Source: Lactarius indigo (taxonomy: Eukaryota > Basidiomycota > Agaricomycetes > Russulales > Russulaceae). From it: a DNA stretch of 64,000 nt. Below the pieces are notes generated by a model. It saw only the letters and a program-made list of their open reading frames with translations. It was not told where the DNA came from and searched no databases. Positions 33,747-43,894 of the stretch are shown here, in pieces (position 1 is the stretch's first letter; each line of letters begins with the position of its first letter). Both the position numbers and the translations under genes were made by a program. The stretch spans positions 124,001 to 188,000 of the forward strand of contig JAFKAC010000071.1 in assembly GCA_025766275.1 (NCBI GenBank). Direction: 5' to 3'.

Positions 33747-35419
33747 AAATCCTGATCTAAGGCATAGTAGCGTCTCTTTTCATCTTCAGTCATGCCTTGG
33801 ACGAGTGCATGAGCTTGTTGGACTTTATCCTCGGTTGTGGTAGCAGCCACTGATGAGGTGCTTGCTTCTGGGGTGTATGGGGGTGCAATGTCCGCTTCTT
33901 GAGTGTCTGTGGCTCTGGCTTTGGTTTGGTTGGTGGTGTTTTGTCGTTGACAGTTCCTAGCCATGTGTCCTTGCTGTCTGCATTTGAAGCAGCGTCCTTC
34001 TTTCATGAGGGCTTTCTTTTCTTCTTCAGTAAGCTTCTTAAAGGGGGTGGAGGTGGTAGCATCTACATCCATCGCATTTGGGTCTCGCTTTGGTCGTCCT
34101 TGGTGGACATTCTGGGTTGGCCCTGGGTTTCTATTCCCTGGTCTGGCTTTTAGTAACTTCCAGCGTTGGTGTTCTGCTCTGGCAGCGGTTTGCCACTCGT
34201 CCATGGTGTTTGGGATGGTGGTTCGCATAAGGCAAGCACGATACAGTCCTGTGGGTAGTCCTCTTTTGAAGAATTCCACCGTTCCAGGGGCATCTCTTGC
34301 CCATCCTGCTATTCCTGCAAGGTGTTCAAAGTCGAGGATGTAACTGTCCAATGCTCCGCCCTGCATCGTCAAATTGATGAGCTTCTGATAGGCTCTTTCT
34401 TTGTTTAGAGTGTCAGTCCAGTCTCTGTCAAAGGTGTCGAGAAAACCGTCCCAAAGATCTTTGCTGTTTTTGGTGAGGGCTTTGGTGGGGTCTGCTAGTG
34501 CCGCTTCCATGTCATCTTCGGTTTGGTTGACCCATAGTTGTACACCGGGTCCTTTGAACATTGTAAGGGCGAATAGTACTCGTGCATAAGGTTCTTTGAT
34601 GAGTTCATTCTCGCTGTTTAACTTGATGTATCGTAGTAGTTCTCTTTTGAACTGACTACTCTCTGTTCTATCTCCGGTGAACGGAGTAGGGGGTGCTCCT
34701 TTGAGTCCTCCTGAACTCGTTGTTGGTGTTCCTCCTGTTCCGGTGCTTGAGCCGGTACCTGTGCCAGTGCCTGTGGCGTTTATGGCTGACATGATAAGTG
34801 TTGGCTGTGGTGTGATGGGGATCTGGGGTGGTTCGACTGGGGAGGGCAATCTGATTGGTGGTAGTGGGGCTGGGAATCCTTCTTCCGCTGGGGATGGTTC
34901 TATCCAGATAGGGATAGTGGGGCTGGTTTGTGACGAAGCTTGTGTGGGTACTGTGATGTCTAGGCGGTGTTCTGAGGAGTGGGATAGTTCTGAGTGTGAT
35001 TCCGCTTCGTCTGAGCTGGGTTCTTCTTCTGATGAGTCTTGTTGTAGTCCGTATGTTCCCCTAGTGTTTCTTGGTGCTGAGGATGATTGTTGTGTGGGCG
35101 TTTCTGGGTTCTGTTCGTCTTCTTCGTTCCACCAGCCTAGTCCTTCAGCAAATCTGTGTGGTGTGATGTTTATGGCTCTGGTATGGTATGTGTTCTGAAA
35201 GTATCGGAGGATGTACCAGTTGTTGTTGATGAATTCCACTGGTCTGAGTTCGCCTTTGATGAGGCACTTGTAACAAGGTGGTCTGCCTGATGTTGTGGCC
35301 CAGCGAGCTCCTTTTCCTAGTTGACTGCTTTTAACGTGGTGTGGGAGGTCGTCTTGTGTTCTGGTTGTGACTGGAGTCCAATCGTTGTCTGATTCAAAGG
35401 TGACACTGATGCTAGCCAC
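33728..35419 (-). CDS. Gypsy-1 Gag polyprotein, no ATG at its start
   Basis: An open frame of 563 codons from GTG 35419-35417 to TGA. The Gag structural region (FTGDRTES..., WVNQ, MFKGPGVQLW) lies at about residues 240-400 and a CCHC knuckle CX2CX4HX4C near 480-495. The first 209 residues contain no Met; the first in-frame ATG is codon 210, just before a Thr/Gly repeat. Upstream of the GTG the frame reaches a TGA without meeting an ATG. The N-terminal segment has GARW at 37-40 and RPVEF at 59-63, also found with the same spacing in gypsy-2, so it is probably translated, from GTG in a good context (A at -3, G at +4) or by splicing. If not, Gag would be 354 residues from codon 210. Confidence 0.9.
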   Translation of the reverse strand: MASISVTFESDNDWTPVTTRTQDDLPHHVKSSQLGKGARWATTSGRPPCYKCLIKGELRPVEFINNNWYILRYFQNTYHTRAINITPHRFAEGLGWWNEEDEQNPETPTQQSSSAPRNTRGTYGLQQDSSEEEPSSDEAESHSELSHSSEHRLDITVPTQASSQTSPTIPIWIEPSPAEEGFPAPLPPIRLPSPVEPPQIPITPQPTLIMSAINATGTGTGTGSSTGTGGTPTTSSGGLKGAPPTPFTGDRTESSQFKRELLRYIKLNSENELIKEPYARVLFALTMFKGPGVQLWVNQTEDDMEAALADPTKALTKNSKDLWDGFLDTFDRDWTDTLNKERAYQKLINLTMQGGALDSYILDFEHLAGIAGWARDAPGTVEFFKRGLPTGLYRACLMRTTIPNTMDEWQTAARAEHQRWKLLKARPGNRNPGPTQNVHQGRPKRDPNAMDVDATTSTPFKKLTEEEKKALMKEGRCFKCRQQGHMARNCQRQNTTNQTKARATDTQEADIAPPYTPEASTSSVAATTTEDKVQQAHALVQGMTEDEKRRYYALDQDFCNADL

Positions 35420-35615
35420 GATTGTGGTCTGTCTTGGGTGCTGATTTGTGTAAGGGGATGGCTGAAGCGGCCTCTTGTGTCAAGGAGGATCCGTCGCCCG
35501 GCTATGCCGTCGTTTCTGGGTTCTGTGGAGTGTCTGGTTGTTGGCTGATGCGTCCTCTTGGATCGTCGCCCACTCTGCTGTGTAGCAGTAGTGTCTTGGG
35601 TGTGTTGGGAGTTGT

Positions 35616-35626
35616 AGACTTGGCTT
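35616..35626 (-). promoter_or_regulatory. Self-priming primer-binding segment of gypsy-1
   Basis: Sense strand AAGCCAAGTCT, one base after the 5' LTR end. It is exactly complementary over 11 nt to AGACTTGGCTT in the LTR (35970-35980). No tRNA complement is recognisable here. Tf1 and sushi elements are known to prime from the folded 5' end of their own RNA in this way. Confidence 0.7.
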
Positions 35627-35627
35627 A

Positions 35628-36206
35628 TGTTACGCCCTAGCAGGGGCGTGGGTTCTAAAGGTTTTGAGTCACACAAGTATCAAGCGAAGACCTCTGTTGT
35701 CTTATTGCTATGAAATACGAGTGATAAAAGTGTGGCACAAGGTGCAGCACTACTCTGTAATGTAGGACTCCTTGTCCGAAGTGTCTAACACTTCTCTGCA
35801 CTTGATCTTGCTAGTGCACAGAGTATAACAGGTGTAACGCATTGATATAGTTCAACTGCAAAGACTTCGAAGTGTCCTGGTTGGGGACTGAGGTAGGGGA
35901 TGCACAAGAAGAGAGGGATAAGGCGAGGTCACACCAAAGTACGGAGGCAAGGTTGCTAGATTGCAAACGAAGCCAAGTCTGGCTTCCTACGGTCTATGGT
36001 ACAGGTTTATATAGGACAGGGTTCCAAACAACATGAACACAAGCCCACACAATATCAAAGAGACTAAACGGAGTAAGCAGAAGTTCGGATCAAAGAAACA
36101 GCGCCACTAGTAACAGTAGCTCCTTTGGTAACAAGGTATAGTACAAAAGGGGGAAGGCAGGGTGGAGACATACTGTGATTTAGGTTCGAAGCGTCGGATC
36201 ATAACA
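35628..36206 (-). repeat. 5' LTR of intact gypsy-1
   Basis: 579 bp; differs from the 3' LTR only at 35773 and 35841, both C-to-T or G-to-A at CpG sites. It lies between gag leader and the CCATT target duplication. Confidence 0.95.
35969..36013 (-). promoter_or_regulatory. Gypsy-1 TATA box and predicted transcript start with hairpin
   Basis: TATATAA in sense orientation at 36013-36007. The self-priming partner AGACTTGGCTT begins at 35980, 27 nt further on, where the 5' end of the RNA would be expected. It lies within an inverted repeat GAAGCCA-GACT-TGGCTTC (35969-35986). Confidence 0.6.
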
Positions 36207-37030
36207 CCATTCCTCTGTCTCCCTACTGTGCCCTGTCCCCATTGCTTACCATCCCCCCCACATCCCCCCCCCACTCCCTCCCTCGCCCACTCCTCACCCT
36301 CTCCTCACCTTAATGCTCCCCCGCACTTTACACACCAGTACACCTCTTTCCAGTCTTCTCACAAATATATATCACACCCCACTGTGCCCCTACCAACCTC
36401 TCCGCTTCACACAACCCACATTCTTTCTCACCTATCACCACCCTTCTCACCACCCTTCCTCACATATCCCTTCACTTCCCACTGTTTCACAACCTCCTCT
36501 GTCTAATCATACCAAATATACATCTATATAATCCTGCCCTCTTCCCCACCATCCCATCCCATTCAACATACATCCTTCATTGTCCTCACACAGTGCTCCT
36601 CCCCCCCAATTAATCCTAACCTCCCTCACAACCACTTTAATTCACTCAACCACACCAACATCTATATGTAAGAACTAGAACAATCCTCAGTCACCCTAGG
36701 ATAGAAACAACTATTATGTTATACCTAGAACAACCTAGTCATACGGTTAGTCAGGCGGTAAAGTAATTAGTGAGTGTCATATCTACCCTCAGTCGCCGTA
36801 GGATAGAAACAACTGAGGGGGATAGTTCACACACCAACACCTATATACAACATATCACCTGGCCCTGCCACACAGTGGCGTGACCCCAACTTCACATTAA
36901 CACTATATTCACCTTCTCTTCACAACACTCCAACCAACCACTGTGCCCTTGACCTCCAGCTGAATATACCACTCACCATTCCAAATCATTTCAGCTCTTT
37001 TTCCACATACACACTTCAACCAATACAAAT
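36207..37030. other. Non-coding stretch, pyrimidine-rich then copia relic
   Basis: 36207-36660 is very rich in C and T and continues the tract cut at 28257. Two similar copies of CCTCAGTC-CC-TAGGATAGAAACAACT occur at about 36684 and 36785. Near 36960-37030 the minus strand reads YVEKELK-stop-FGM, which fits the copia RT segment that follows the part found at 38460-38517. No gene is supported. Confidence 0.5.
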
Positions 37031-37296
37031 TGTAACACCGTCACAACATTAGCTCAACTTGAGCTCAATGATAAGGCAGCTCGACTTAGTGAATATGATG
37101 CATGAATGCACATGATGTATGCAATGCTCAAAGGCATGCAAGGCAAGCAATCTTTATAGAGCACTCCAAGGTCTCCTGCACTAAGGCAACAAGGAAAGAC
37201 AAAGATGGAAAAGATGGAGATGAGAACACAAGTGACAATTCAAGAAGACCAAGATGGCATCTCTTGGTCTTTGCCTACTACCTTAAATACACATGA

Positions 37297-38255
37297 TGTT
37301 ACACTCCACTGGTGTTGGTCCAACTTGGACCCCTTGAGGGCATAAATGACTTGGCAGAGATTAGGCAAATGTGGACCTCGTGTCAACCCAATGCAAGCTG
37401 AACAGGGGCTCTCTTGGCACATGCTGCCACAAAGATGGAAGAAGGCCTATCTCTTGGATAGCTAAGCAAAAGTACTCTTAGTCAAAGACTAAGGCAGATG
37501 AAAGACAAGTCAAGATAGTGGATTGAAGAAGACCAAGATGGAGACTCTTGGTCTTCCAGAGCAACTACTTATACAGATACGCGCAGGCTTTGAAGTGCTG
37601 CTGAAACAGTAACTAACCAATAGTGTAACTAGCTCAAACCCTAGTACAGCTATTGTAACGCCATCACGACGTTAGCTCGACTTGAGCTTTGATAGAGGGC
37701 AACTGGACTTAGCAGCATGTCTGGGACATATGGCACAAAGGCGATGCTAGATGTTCAAAGACACTAGTTGGTGGTTGCACTCTCACTATAGAGGTGAGGA
37801 TGAGATATTAGGGAGAAGACAAGTGATGATTGAAGAAGACCAAGATGGCGTGTCTTGGTCTTCACAAGCCTTGTTAATACAAGTCGAGCAGGCTTTCAAG
37901 CGCTGCTATGAGTCACAGTATAGTAGCATCCAATGTATTGCAGAAACCGAGCAAACCCTAATACTACTACTACTAGTATTAGGGTCAAGTCTTACCATAA
38001 CGCCTACCTCCTATCATAAAGTCTGAGTCTGTGGCTAATATACCTTACAGCCATAGCCACAACTGGTACAGTAAGGGTCCAACGTGCACAACTGTAACAG
38101 CTATCCTAGGAATGAGTCATACATGAGTCATGAATCACATGCGAACTACATGCTGACTGATACAATGTAAGAGTCCATGACTAATACTGAGTCAGACCAT
38201 AGCCATAACTGGCCATGAGTTGTACACAATACACAGTGAAGTTCATATTGTAACA
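37297..38255 (-). repeat. Solo LTR, family 3, nested middle layer
   Basis: Two parts, 37297-37653 and 38105-38255, add up to 508 bp, against 509 bp for the complete copy at 56516-57024. Flanks CATGA (37292-37296) and CATAA (38256-38260) differ by one transition and are probably its target duplication. Orientation is taken from similarity to the gypsy-2 LTR. Confidence 0.85.
37654..38099 (-). repeat. Solo LTR of gypsy-2 family, innermost (446 bp, TSD GCTAT)
   Basis: TGTAACGCC...CTGTAACA, flanked by GCTAT at 37649-37653 and 38100-38104. The uninterrupted site CAGCTATCCTAGG is present in the family 3 copy near 56869-56881, which confirms the boundaries. Confidence 0.92.
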
Positions 38256-38459
38256 CATAAGGGTGGGCTTTGAAGCACCACCCATGAAGCGTACAACAAG
38301 TCACATAAGTAGAGCAAACCCTAGTACACCTACTACTAGTACTAGGATCCAGTAAGAGATATCGTACACGTGTCGTATTCACCCTAGTCTGTGACAGATT
38401 ACACCTTACCAAAGGAGTCACAACCAAGTAGGTAAGTGTCCACAACTCAAATTGTAACA

Positions 38460-38517
38460 AAGTCCTGCCATCCTTCTTAAGTATCCCCATATCCACCAAT
38501 TCTTTAGTGTCCCCAAC
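38460..38517 (-). pseudogene. Copia RT relic, distal piece
   Basis: Minus strand codes for GDTKELVDMGILKKDGRT, the segment after the RT palm of copia elements. It joins in frame with the piece at 55525-55640 once copy C and one CCAAC are removed. Only a fragment of the copia Pol is left. Confidence 0.65.
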
Positions 38518-38580
38518 TGTTATGCCCTAGCAGGGGCATGGGTTCTGGAGGTTCTGAATCACACAAGTATCAAGCAAAGA
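38518..38580 (-). repeat. Short LTR-start fragment of gypsy-1
   Basis: First 63 bp of a gypsy-1 LTR (TGTTATGCCC...). It continues for a few bases at 46291-46299 after the gypsy-2 insertion and then stops where a complete LTR begins at 46300. The two LTR starts differ at several bases, so this is not a recent simple duplication. Confidence 0.8.
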
Positions 38581-39046
38581 TGTAACGCCGTCACGACGTT
38601 AGCTCGACTTGAGCTCGATAAGGCGACTTCTGTGACTTAGCTGATCACGCGCAAAGGCGTATGGCTTCGAAGGCGGGTTCTAGATGTACGCAGACACTAG
38701 GATCTTGATGAGGCTCTTCCCTCGATGGAAGACACGTCTTAGAGAGATGAGAATGAAAGAGCTTTTAAAGGTGACGATTGAAGAAGACCAAGATGGCGTA
38801 TCTTGGTCTCCCGCAGCTACCTTAAATACAGGAAGAGCAGGCTTTCAAGCGCTGCTATGAGTCACCGTAACGTATCGTCCAACGTATCGCGTAAGTACCG
38901 CAATCCTAATACTACTACTACCTGTACTAGGATCGAGTCATCCTCTGACGCCTAACTCCTATCGTAAACCCCGAGTCCGTGACTAATATACCTTACAGCC
39001 GTAGCCACAACCGGTACAGTAAGGGTCCGATACAGAAACCGTAACA
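38581..39046 (-). repeat. 3' LTR of gypsy-2 (466 bp)
   Basis: TGTAACGCC...CCGTAACA, identical to 45820-46285 by eye. Contains the inverted repeat AGACCAAGA-TGGCGTA-TCTTGGTCT. Confidence 0.93.
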
Positions 39047-39076
39047 TCACCCCCTTTTCAGCGTGAGTCCCCAGAC

Positions 39077-40214
39077 TCACCGAAAGTCCCTCGCCATCCA
39101 TGTAGACTGCTCGTCGCTAATCCGCTCAAAAACGTTAGCCCTCTCCAGGCAGTAGATGCAGTCTCGCTTGTCGTCCCTTGCCGACAGTCGCATTGCCTGG
39201 AGCTGGCAAATGCGGGCCGCAAGCCGTTCTTCTTCGTACGTGGCTGCTCGATAACGCGTCACCTCCGCAACCAGGGACTCGTCCCCAATGCGGTTCAATG
39301 CGCGGTCCGTGATCTTGTCAGAGGCGAGGATCACTAGATCCTCGTGGGCGATGAAGGCGCGTCCCGCAGCCGATAGCATCGGGAATGCGTAAAGGGGTTT
39401 GCCGTAGAGATGGGGAGAGCCGGGGATAAGCCCCAGTACAAAAGGATTCGCACCTCCGACAATCTGAACATGACTGGCGTCCCTCTCTATGCTGTCGGGT
39501 CCGGTGATGGGGAAATGAATGTAATGGGGCTGTCGATTCGCCCTGAACCCTTCAGGCGCAAGGACCTGCGCAGGGTCGTCGTCGTGCGTAATGGGGGTGT
39601 GAAATGCGACGCCGGGCAGTCGCACACGTCCTCGAGACATGGGGGTTCCATCGGTGTGAACGAGCCATGGGGTGATTCGGGGATTAGTAGGGTGGCTGTG
39701 CGTTCGAAGGAGGGGGTGTCTGACCGGGTAGTAATCCTCGTCGTCAGCGTGAGCTTCGTCGTTAGGGAGCGCTGCCTGCACTGCCTGCAACTCGCTCAAT
39801 CTCCTCTGCGCTAAGCGCAGTTGTTCGTCGGCCCACTCCTTCGCCATCCTCCGCCAGTCCTCCGCTGCTTCTAACTCCTGTTGGGTCTTCGAGGGGACGG
39901 TCGGCGGGGAGAATTCCCCTTGTGCCGATGAGGTCGTCACCTGGGGGGATAATGGCAACGGGTTCCCGATTGCCGTTGTCGTCTCTGAAGATGTGAGCGA
40001 CGGCATGCTGCTGCTCGTCGTCGGGCTGGTGAGTCGGGTCGGGGAACCTCTGTAGGACATTAGCCCACTCTTGAGCGGTGATATGCCCCGCTCGTATGTT
40101 TGCAGGTGTGTATGGAGTGAGCTGGACCTGTTGAACCACAGGTTTCTTCGTCGTCTTCGATGAGGTTGGCGGCATCTTGTGCGACTTGGTTGAGGAGGAT
40201 CGCCGTGGTGACAT
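39077..40214 (-). pseudogene. Gypsy-2 Pol C-terminal module
   Basis: Two overlapping frames: 40214-39762 (basic start MSPRRSSS, then a Pro/Asp-rich part) and 40060-39077 (327 codons). The second has a charged helical stretch (EWADEQLRLAQRRL), then HYIHFPI, PHLYGKPLY, LVAEVTRYR and a final CIYC motif. These match the gypsy-1 C-terminal module (YVHFLI, PHYGLPLF, LTAEISRTR) in order and spacing. The frame change between the two lies near 40000. No further zinc knuckle array is seen. Function unknown. Confidence 0.65.
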
Positions 40215-43200
40215 GTCTGAGAGGAGAAGTGGGCATAGACGTCTGAGTGGATCGGAGGTAAGAGGGATACTCTCCTTGGTCGTTCATGGGCTGGCTTTTA
40301 AGAGATCGCACATCCGTCCGGCCCTCTTGATACGCCTTGATCGCGTCTGGTGCAAATACGTCATCTTTGTTGACCCACTGGTTCTCCGAGTCCGGATAAC
40401 CCTTCCATTTGATGAGGTACTGGAGCTTTTTGCGGCGGCCGAAATGCCGCGAGTCTAGAATGGCCTCGACTTCATATTCCTCCTCTCCTTCCACAAGATC
40501 CGGTGGTGGTCGTGGAAAGTTTTCACCGTGAAAGGCCGTATGTTTGTACGGCGTGAGAAGATCGATGTGAAACACTGGGTGGATGCTCCACTGCGTGGGA
40601 AGTTCAAGACAGGTAGTTGTATGGGGACATCACCTGTACTACTTTAAATGGTCCGTGGCGTCGCGCCGCTAATTTCGCTGTGGGTTGATTGGTCTGTAGA
40701 TGCCTTCCTTCCAGCCACACTTGATCACCAACTTGATAGCGTGGAGTATCTTTGTGCCGAACCCAGCTGTCTTGTGCCTTTTTGATGAGGTCTTGGGCAA
40801 GCCGGCGCGCCTCCTTTAATTGTGTCAGTCTGGTGATTACGTTTGGGATTGGAGATGGCTTATCCGTCCAATCGGCTGTCGGGTTGTACCCCATCAGAAG
40901 CATGAATGGCGATTGTTTCGTGTGTTCGTGGGGCCAATTGTTGTGAGCGAATTCTGCTATCGGGAGATACGCCGCCCAGTTATCTTGACGCTCGTTGGCC
41001 CAGAATCGTAGATATTGTTCGAGCCATTGATTGGTCCGTTCCGATTGCCCATCCGTGCGTGGATGATAAGCCGTGGAAATGTTCTGTTGGATGCCCAGTA
41101 TGCGGCATACTTCTCGTGTGAATTTGGAGGTAAACCGGGGGTCTCGGTCGCTAATAATTTTATGCGGTAATCCGAATCGTTTGAACACGTGATTGACAGT
41201 ACAGAATGGCGGTCCCCTCTGCTGTGATCTCCTCGTTGCAGGGAATAAATATGGATGCTTTGCTACAGTCGTGATCAGTGACGGTTAAAATGCTGTCGTA
41301 CGACTGTGAGATCGGTAGTTTGGTGATGAAGTCAAGGGCAATGGTATGGAAGGGAGGGGCGTCCTTGGCAGCGGTGATCGGGTGTAAAGGTGCACGGGTT
41401 GGTCTTGTATTGACTTTGATTCGCTGACAGTCAGCACATCCTGTAACGTACTCATACACGTCCCGGCGGATACTCGGCCACCAGTGGTGTTCGCTCGACG
41501 ATCCGTTGTGTCCTGCTTATTCCAGGATGTCCGTGTACTGGTGGGTCATGGTGGTCTTGTATAATGGCCCGGTACGTCGTCATGGGTCCTGTGACTACCA
41601 GTCGTCCGTCCTTATACCACTCTCCTTCTATCTTTTTGAGGCGATGGGCATCGACCCAGGTTTTGATTATAGCGGGGTCTTGTCGTCGCCTCGGCGGTTG
41701 CATCATCGGGTGTGTTTCCAACGTACGCGCAGCGTTAGTGGCTCGTATAAATACCTCCGGAGGTAAGACGACCACACCTTGGTTGTCTCCTTCCCCTTGG
41801 TCGTAGTCTGGCCGTCTTGATAGCGCATCCGCTCTGCCATTGTTCTTCCCTTTGATGTGATGGATCTCGAAGTCGTATTCCATCAATTCTAGTACCTCTC
41901 GAGCGACTCTTCGGCTGATCTTTTGCGGAGTTTTCCAGTATTGGAGATTTAGGTGATCTGAGAATATTTTGATCTTGTGCAGAGACCCTGCGAGCAGAGG
42001 TCTCCAATGGCGAAGGGCTTTGACAATGGCGAGAAGTTCTAGGTCGTAGATGTCGTAATTCCGCTCTGCTTCATTCAGTGTTGCCGAATAGTATCCTATA
42101 GGATGCTTGCGACCGTCATTTTTCTTTTGTAGGAGTACTGCGCCTACCGCGAATCCTGACGCGTCGACCTCCAGCTCGAACTGGTCTTGTAAGTTGGGGT
42201 GTGCTAGTACTGGTTCTTCCGTTACGAGTCGTTTGAGGGTCTTGAAGGCCCGCTCTTCATCATCTCCCCAGTTCCACTCGGCATCTTTCCTCGTTAACCG
42301 GTTGAGTGGTCGTGCGTGGGTTGCGAAACCTCGGATGAAAAGGCGGTAAAAGTTACAGAAACCCAAAAATGACCGTACGTCCCTGACCTTGGTTGGTGTC
42401 GGCCAGTCTCTGATGCCGCGAACTTTTACCGGGTCCATACGCGTTACCCCCTTTTCAAGGATTACCCCCAGGTAATCCATCCGAGGTTGGTGGAAAAGGC
42501 ATTTTTCGAGCTTGAAATAGAGGTCGTGTTCCTGAGCGACGCGGAGAACGTCCGTCACCGCGGCTATGTGGTCAGCGGATGTAGCGCCCTCCCGTGTGGC
42601 GATGCCAATGTCATCCATGTAGACACGGATGATGGTGCCGCGGAGTTCGTGCTTCGCGATGGTATCATGATAGATGTGGTTCATCATTGTTTGGAAGGTG
42701 GCCGGCGAGTTTGTGAGACCGAAGAACATTACTGTTGGCTCAAAAAGGCCAAACTTGGTCTTGAAGGCCGCCTTCTCCTGATCACCGTCTCGTATTCGGA
42801 TATTATTATATCCCCAACGGATGTCGAGCTTCGTGTAGATGTGAGCGTTACTGAGGTCGTAAATGAGGTCTTGAATTAGGGGGAGTGGGTACTGATTTCG
42901 TATGGTATATGAATTGATGGTGCGATAGTCCTGCACAGGGCGTAGTTTTCCGTCCTTCTTTTTGACAAAGAAGAATGATGATGCGTACGGGGATATGGAG
43001 GGTCGTAGATATCCCTGCTTCAGTTTCTCGTCTAGAAATTCCTTGAGTTTTCCTTCTTCTTCTTGCGTTAATGGGTATATCTTGCAATCTATTGCCGAAG
43101 GGGTACCAGGCTTGAAGTCTATTGCGTGGTCCCACGGCCTAGCGGGGGGGAATCAGTTGTGACGCCTCTTCGTTGAAGAGTTGTTGGAAGGCGTGGTAGA

Positions 43201-43894
43201 CTGCCGGCAGTTCTACGGGCTTTTCCCCTCCTTTGGCCTGGATGGCCAATTCTGTGGACGTAGTTGCTCGCAAGTACGTGTCTTCCTCGTCTAATTCGAG
43301 GGCTATCGCTTCCTTCTCATCGTTAGTCAGAGCGGTCGCGATGATGGTGTGACGATCCAGACTGTCCTGTGTGCTAATCACGACTGGCATGACCTTTTCA
43401 TGTATGACCGCATCTCGCCAATTAATGGTCGGTTCGTAGGTCGCCAACCAGGGATAGCCTAGGACAATCTCTTCGTTTCCGAGATTTGTGATAAGGAATC
43501 TCATGGTCCTGTGATACCCGTTGGCGTATACGTCCAGATCGGTGAAGTGAGTGATAGACCCAGCTTTATTCTCCGTACTGTCTATGTTCCAGACCTTCCG
43601 TGGTCGGATCAGTTGCTGGATTCCTATACCCATTTTCTTGATAAAATTCGGGTGTATGAAGTTATCGGTGGCCCCTGAGTCCACCAGTGCTTTTATGTCG
43701 GCCATTCGGTAATTCGTTCGAATCGAGACTGGAATTCGGAGAGAACGAAAGCATGTCATGATTACAGAATTACAATTTAAAGCCCTCACCCAGGCCGATG
43801 GGTTCAGGCGCTCCGAAAACCCTCTTTTCCCCACAGATCCTGCAATATCAGGTCTTTTACTTCGTCGGGTGCGTTTGCGACTCCGGTGAGCCAT
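40215..43894 (-). pseudogene. Gypsy-2 pol: protease to chromodomain, frameshifted
   Basis: Protease frame 43894-43139 with DSGAT; RT, RNase H and integrase zinc region from about 43136 to 41452, with YMDD near 42622; integrase core in 41459-41160 and 41188-40604 (SDRDPRF near 41140, DGQSERTNQW near 41040); chromodomain (LIKWKGYP) in 40575-40060. Frame changes: one extra C in a seven-C run at about 43146; one extra base near 41493; one near 41190; one near 40612. Each can be explained by a single inserted base. All catalytic motifs are otherwise well kept. Confidence 0.88.

Larger units (their letters stand above)
28258..36206 (-). mobile_element. Intact young gypsy-1 chromovirus (7,949 bp, TSD CCATT)
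   Basis: Two 579-bp LTRs differ at two positions only (28402/35773 and 28471/35841, both CpG transitions). CCATT flanks the element at 28253-28257 and 36207-36211. Gag and Pol frames are open over their whole length, with Pol in the -1 frame. Primer-binding segment, polypurine tract and TATA box are present. This is the best candidate in the window for a recently active element, and it is the reference for copies A, B and C. Confidence 0.96.
37031..38459 (-). repeat. Solo LTR of gypsy-2 family, outermost of three nested LTRs
   Basis: Left part 37031-37296 and right part 38256-38459 add up to 470 bp, as expected for the 466-bp gypsy-2 LTR. It begins TGTAACACC and ends TTGTAACA, and keeps the GACCAAGATGG...CTTGGTC inverted repeat. 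No convincing target duplication remains (CAAAT left, AAGTC right), so it is old or rearranged. Confidence 0.75.

Noticed and set aside
33728..33760. Possible -1 slippery site (T-run GATTTTTGC) at the gag-pol overlap
   Set aside because: The run does not fit X XXY YYZ in the Gag frame and is not kept in copy A, so the bypass mechanism stays open.
34677..35198. Open plus-strand frame of 173 codons opposite gypsy-1 gag, rich in Val/Pro/Gly
   Set aside because: It is antisense to a well-supported Gag frame, and its repeats only mirror the Thr/Gly repeat of Gag. No independent domain.
37026..38464. Target duplication for the outermost nested LTR
   Set aside because: CAAAT and AAGTC do not match. 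A shifted reading gives ACAAA on both sides only by breaking the TG...CA ends.
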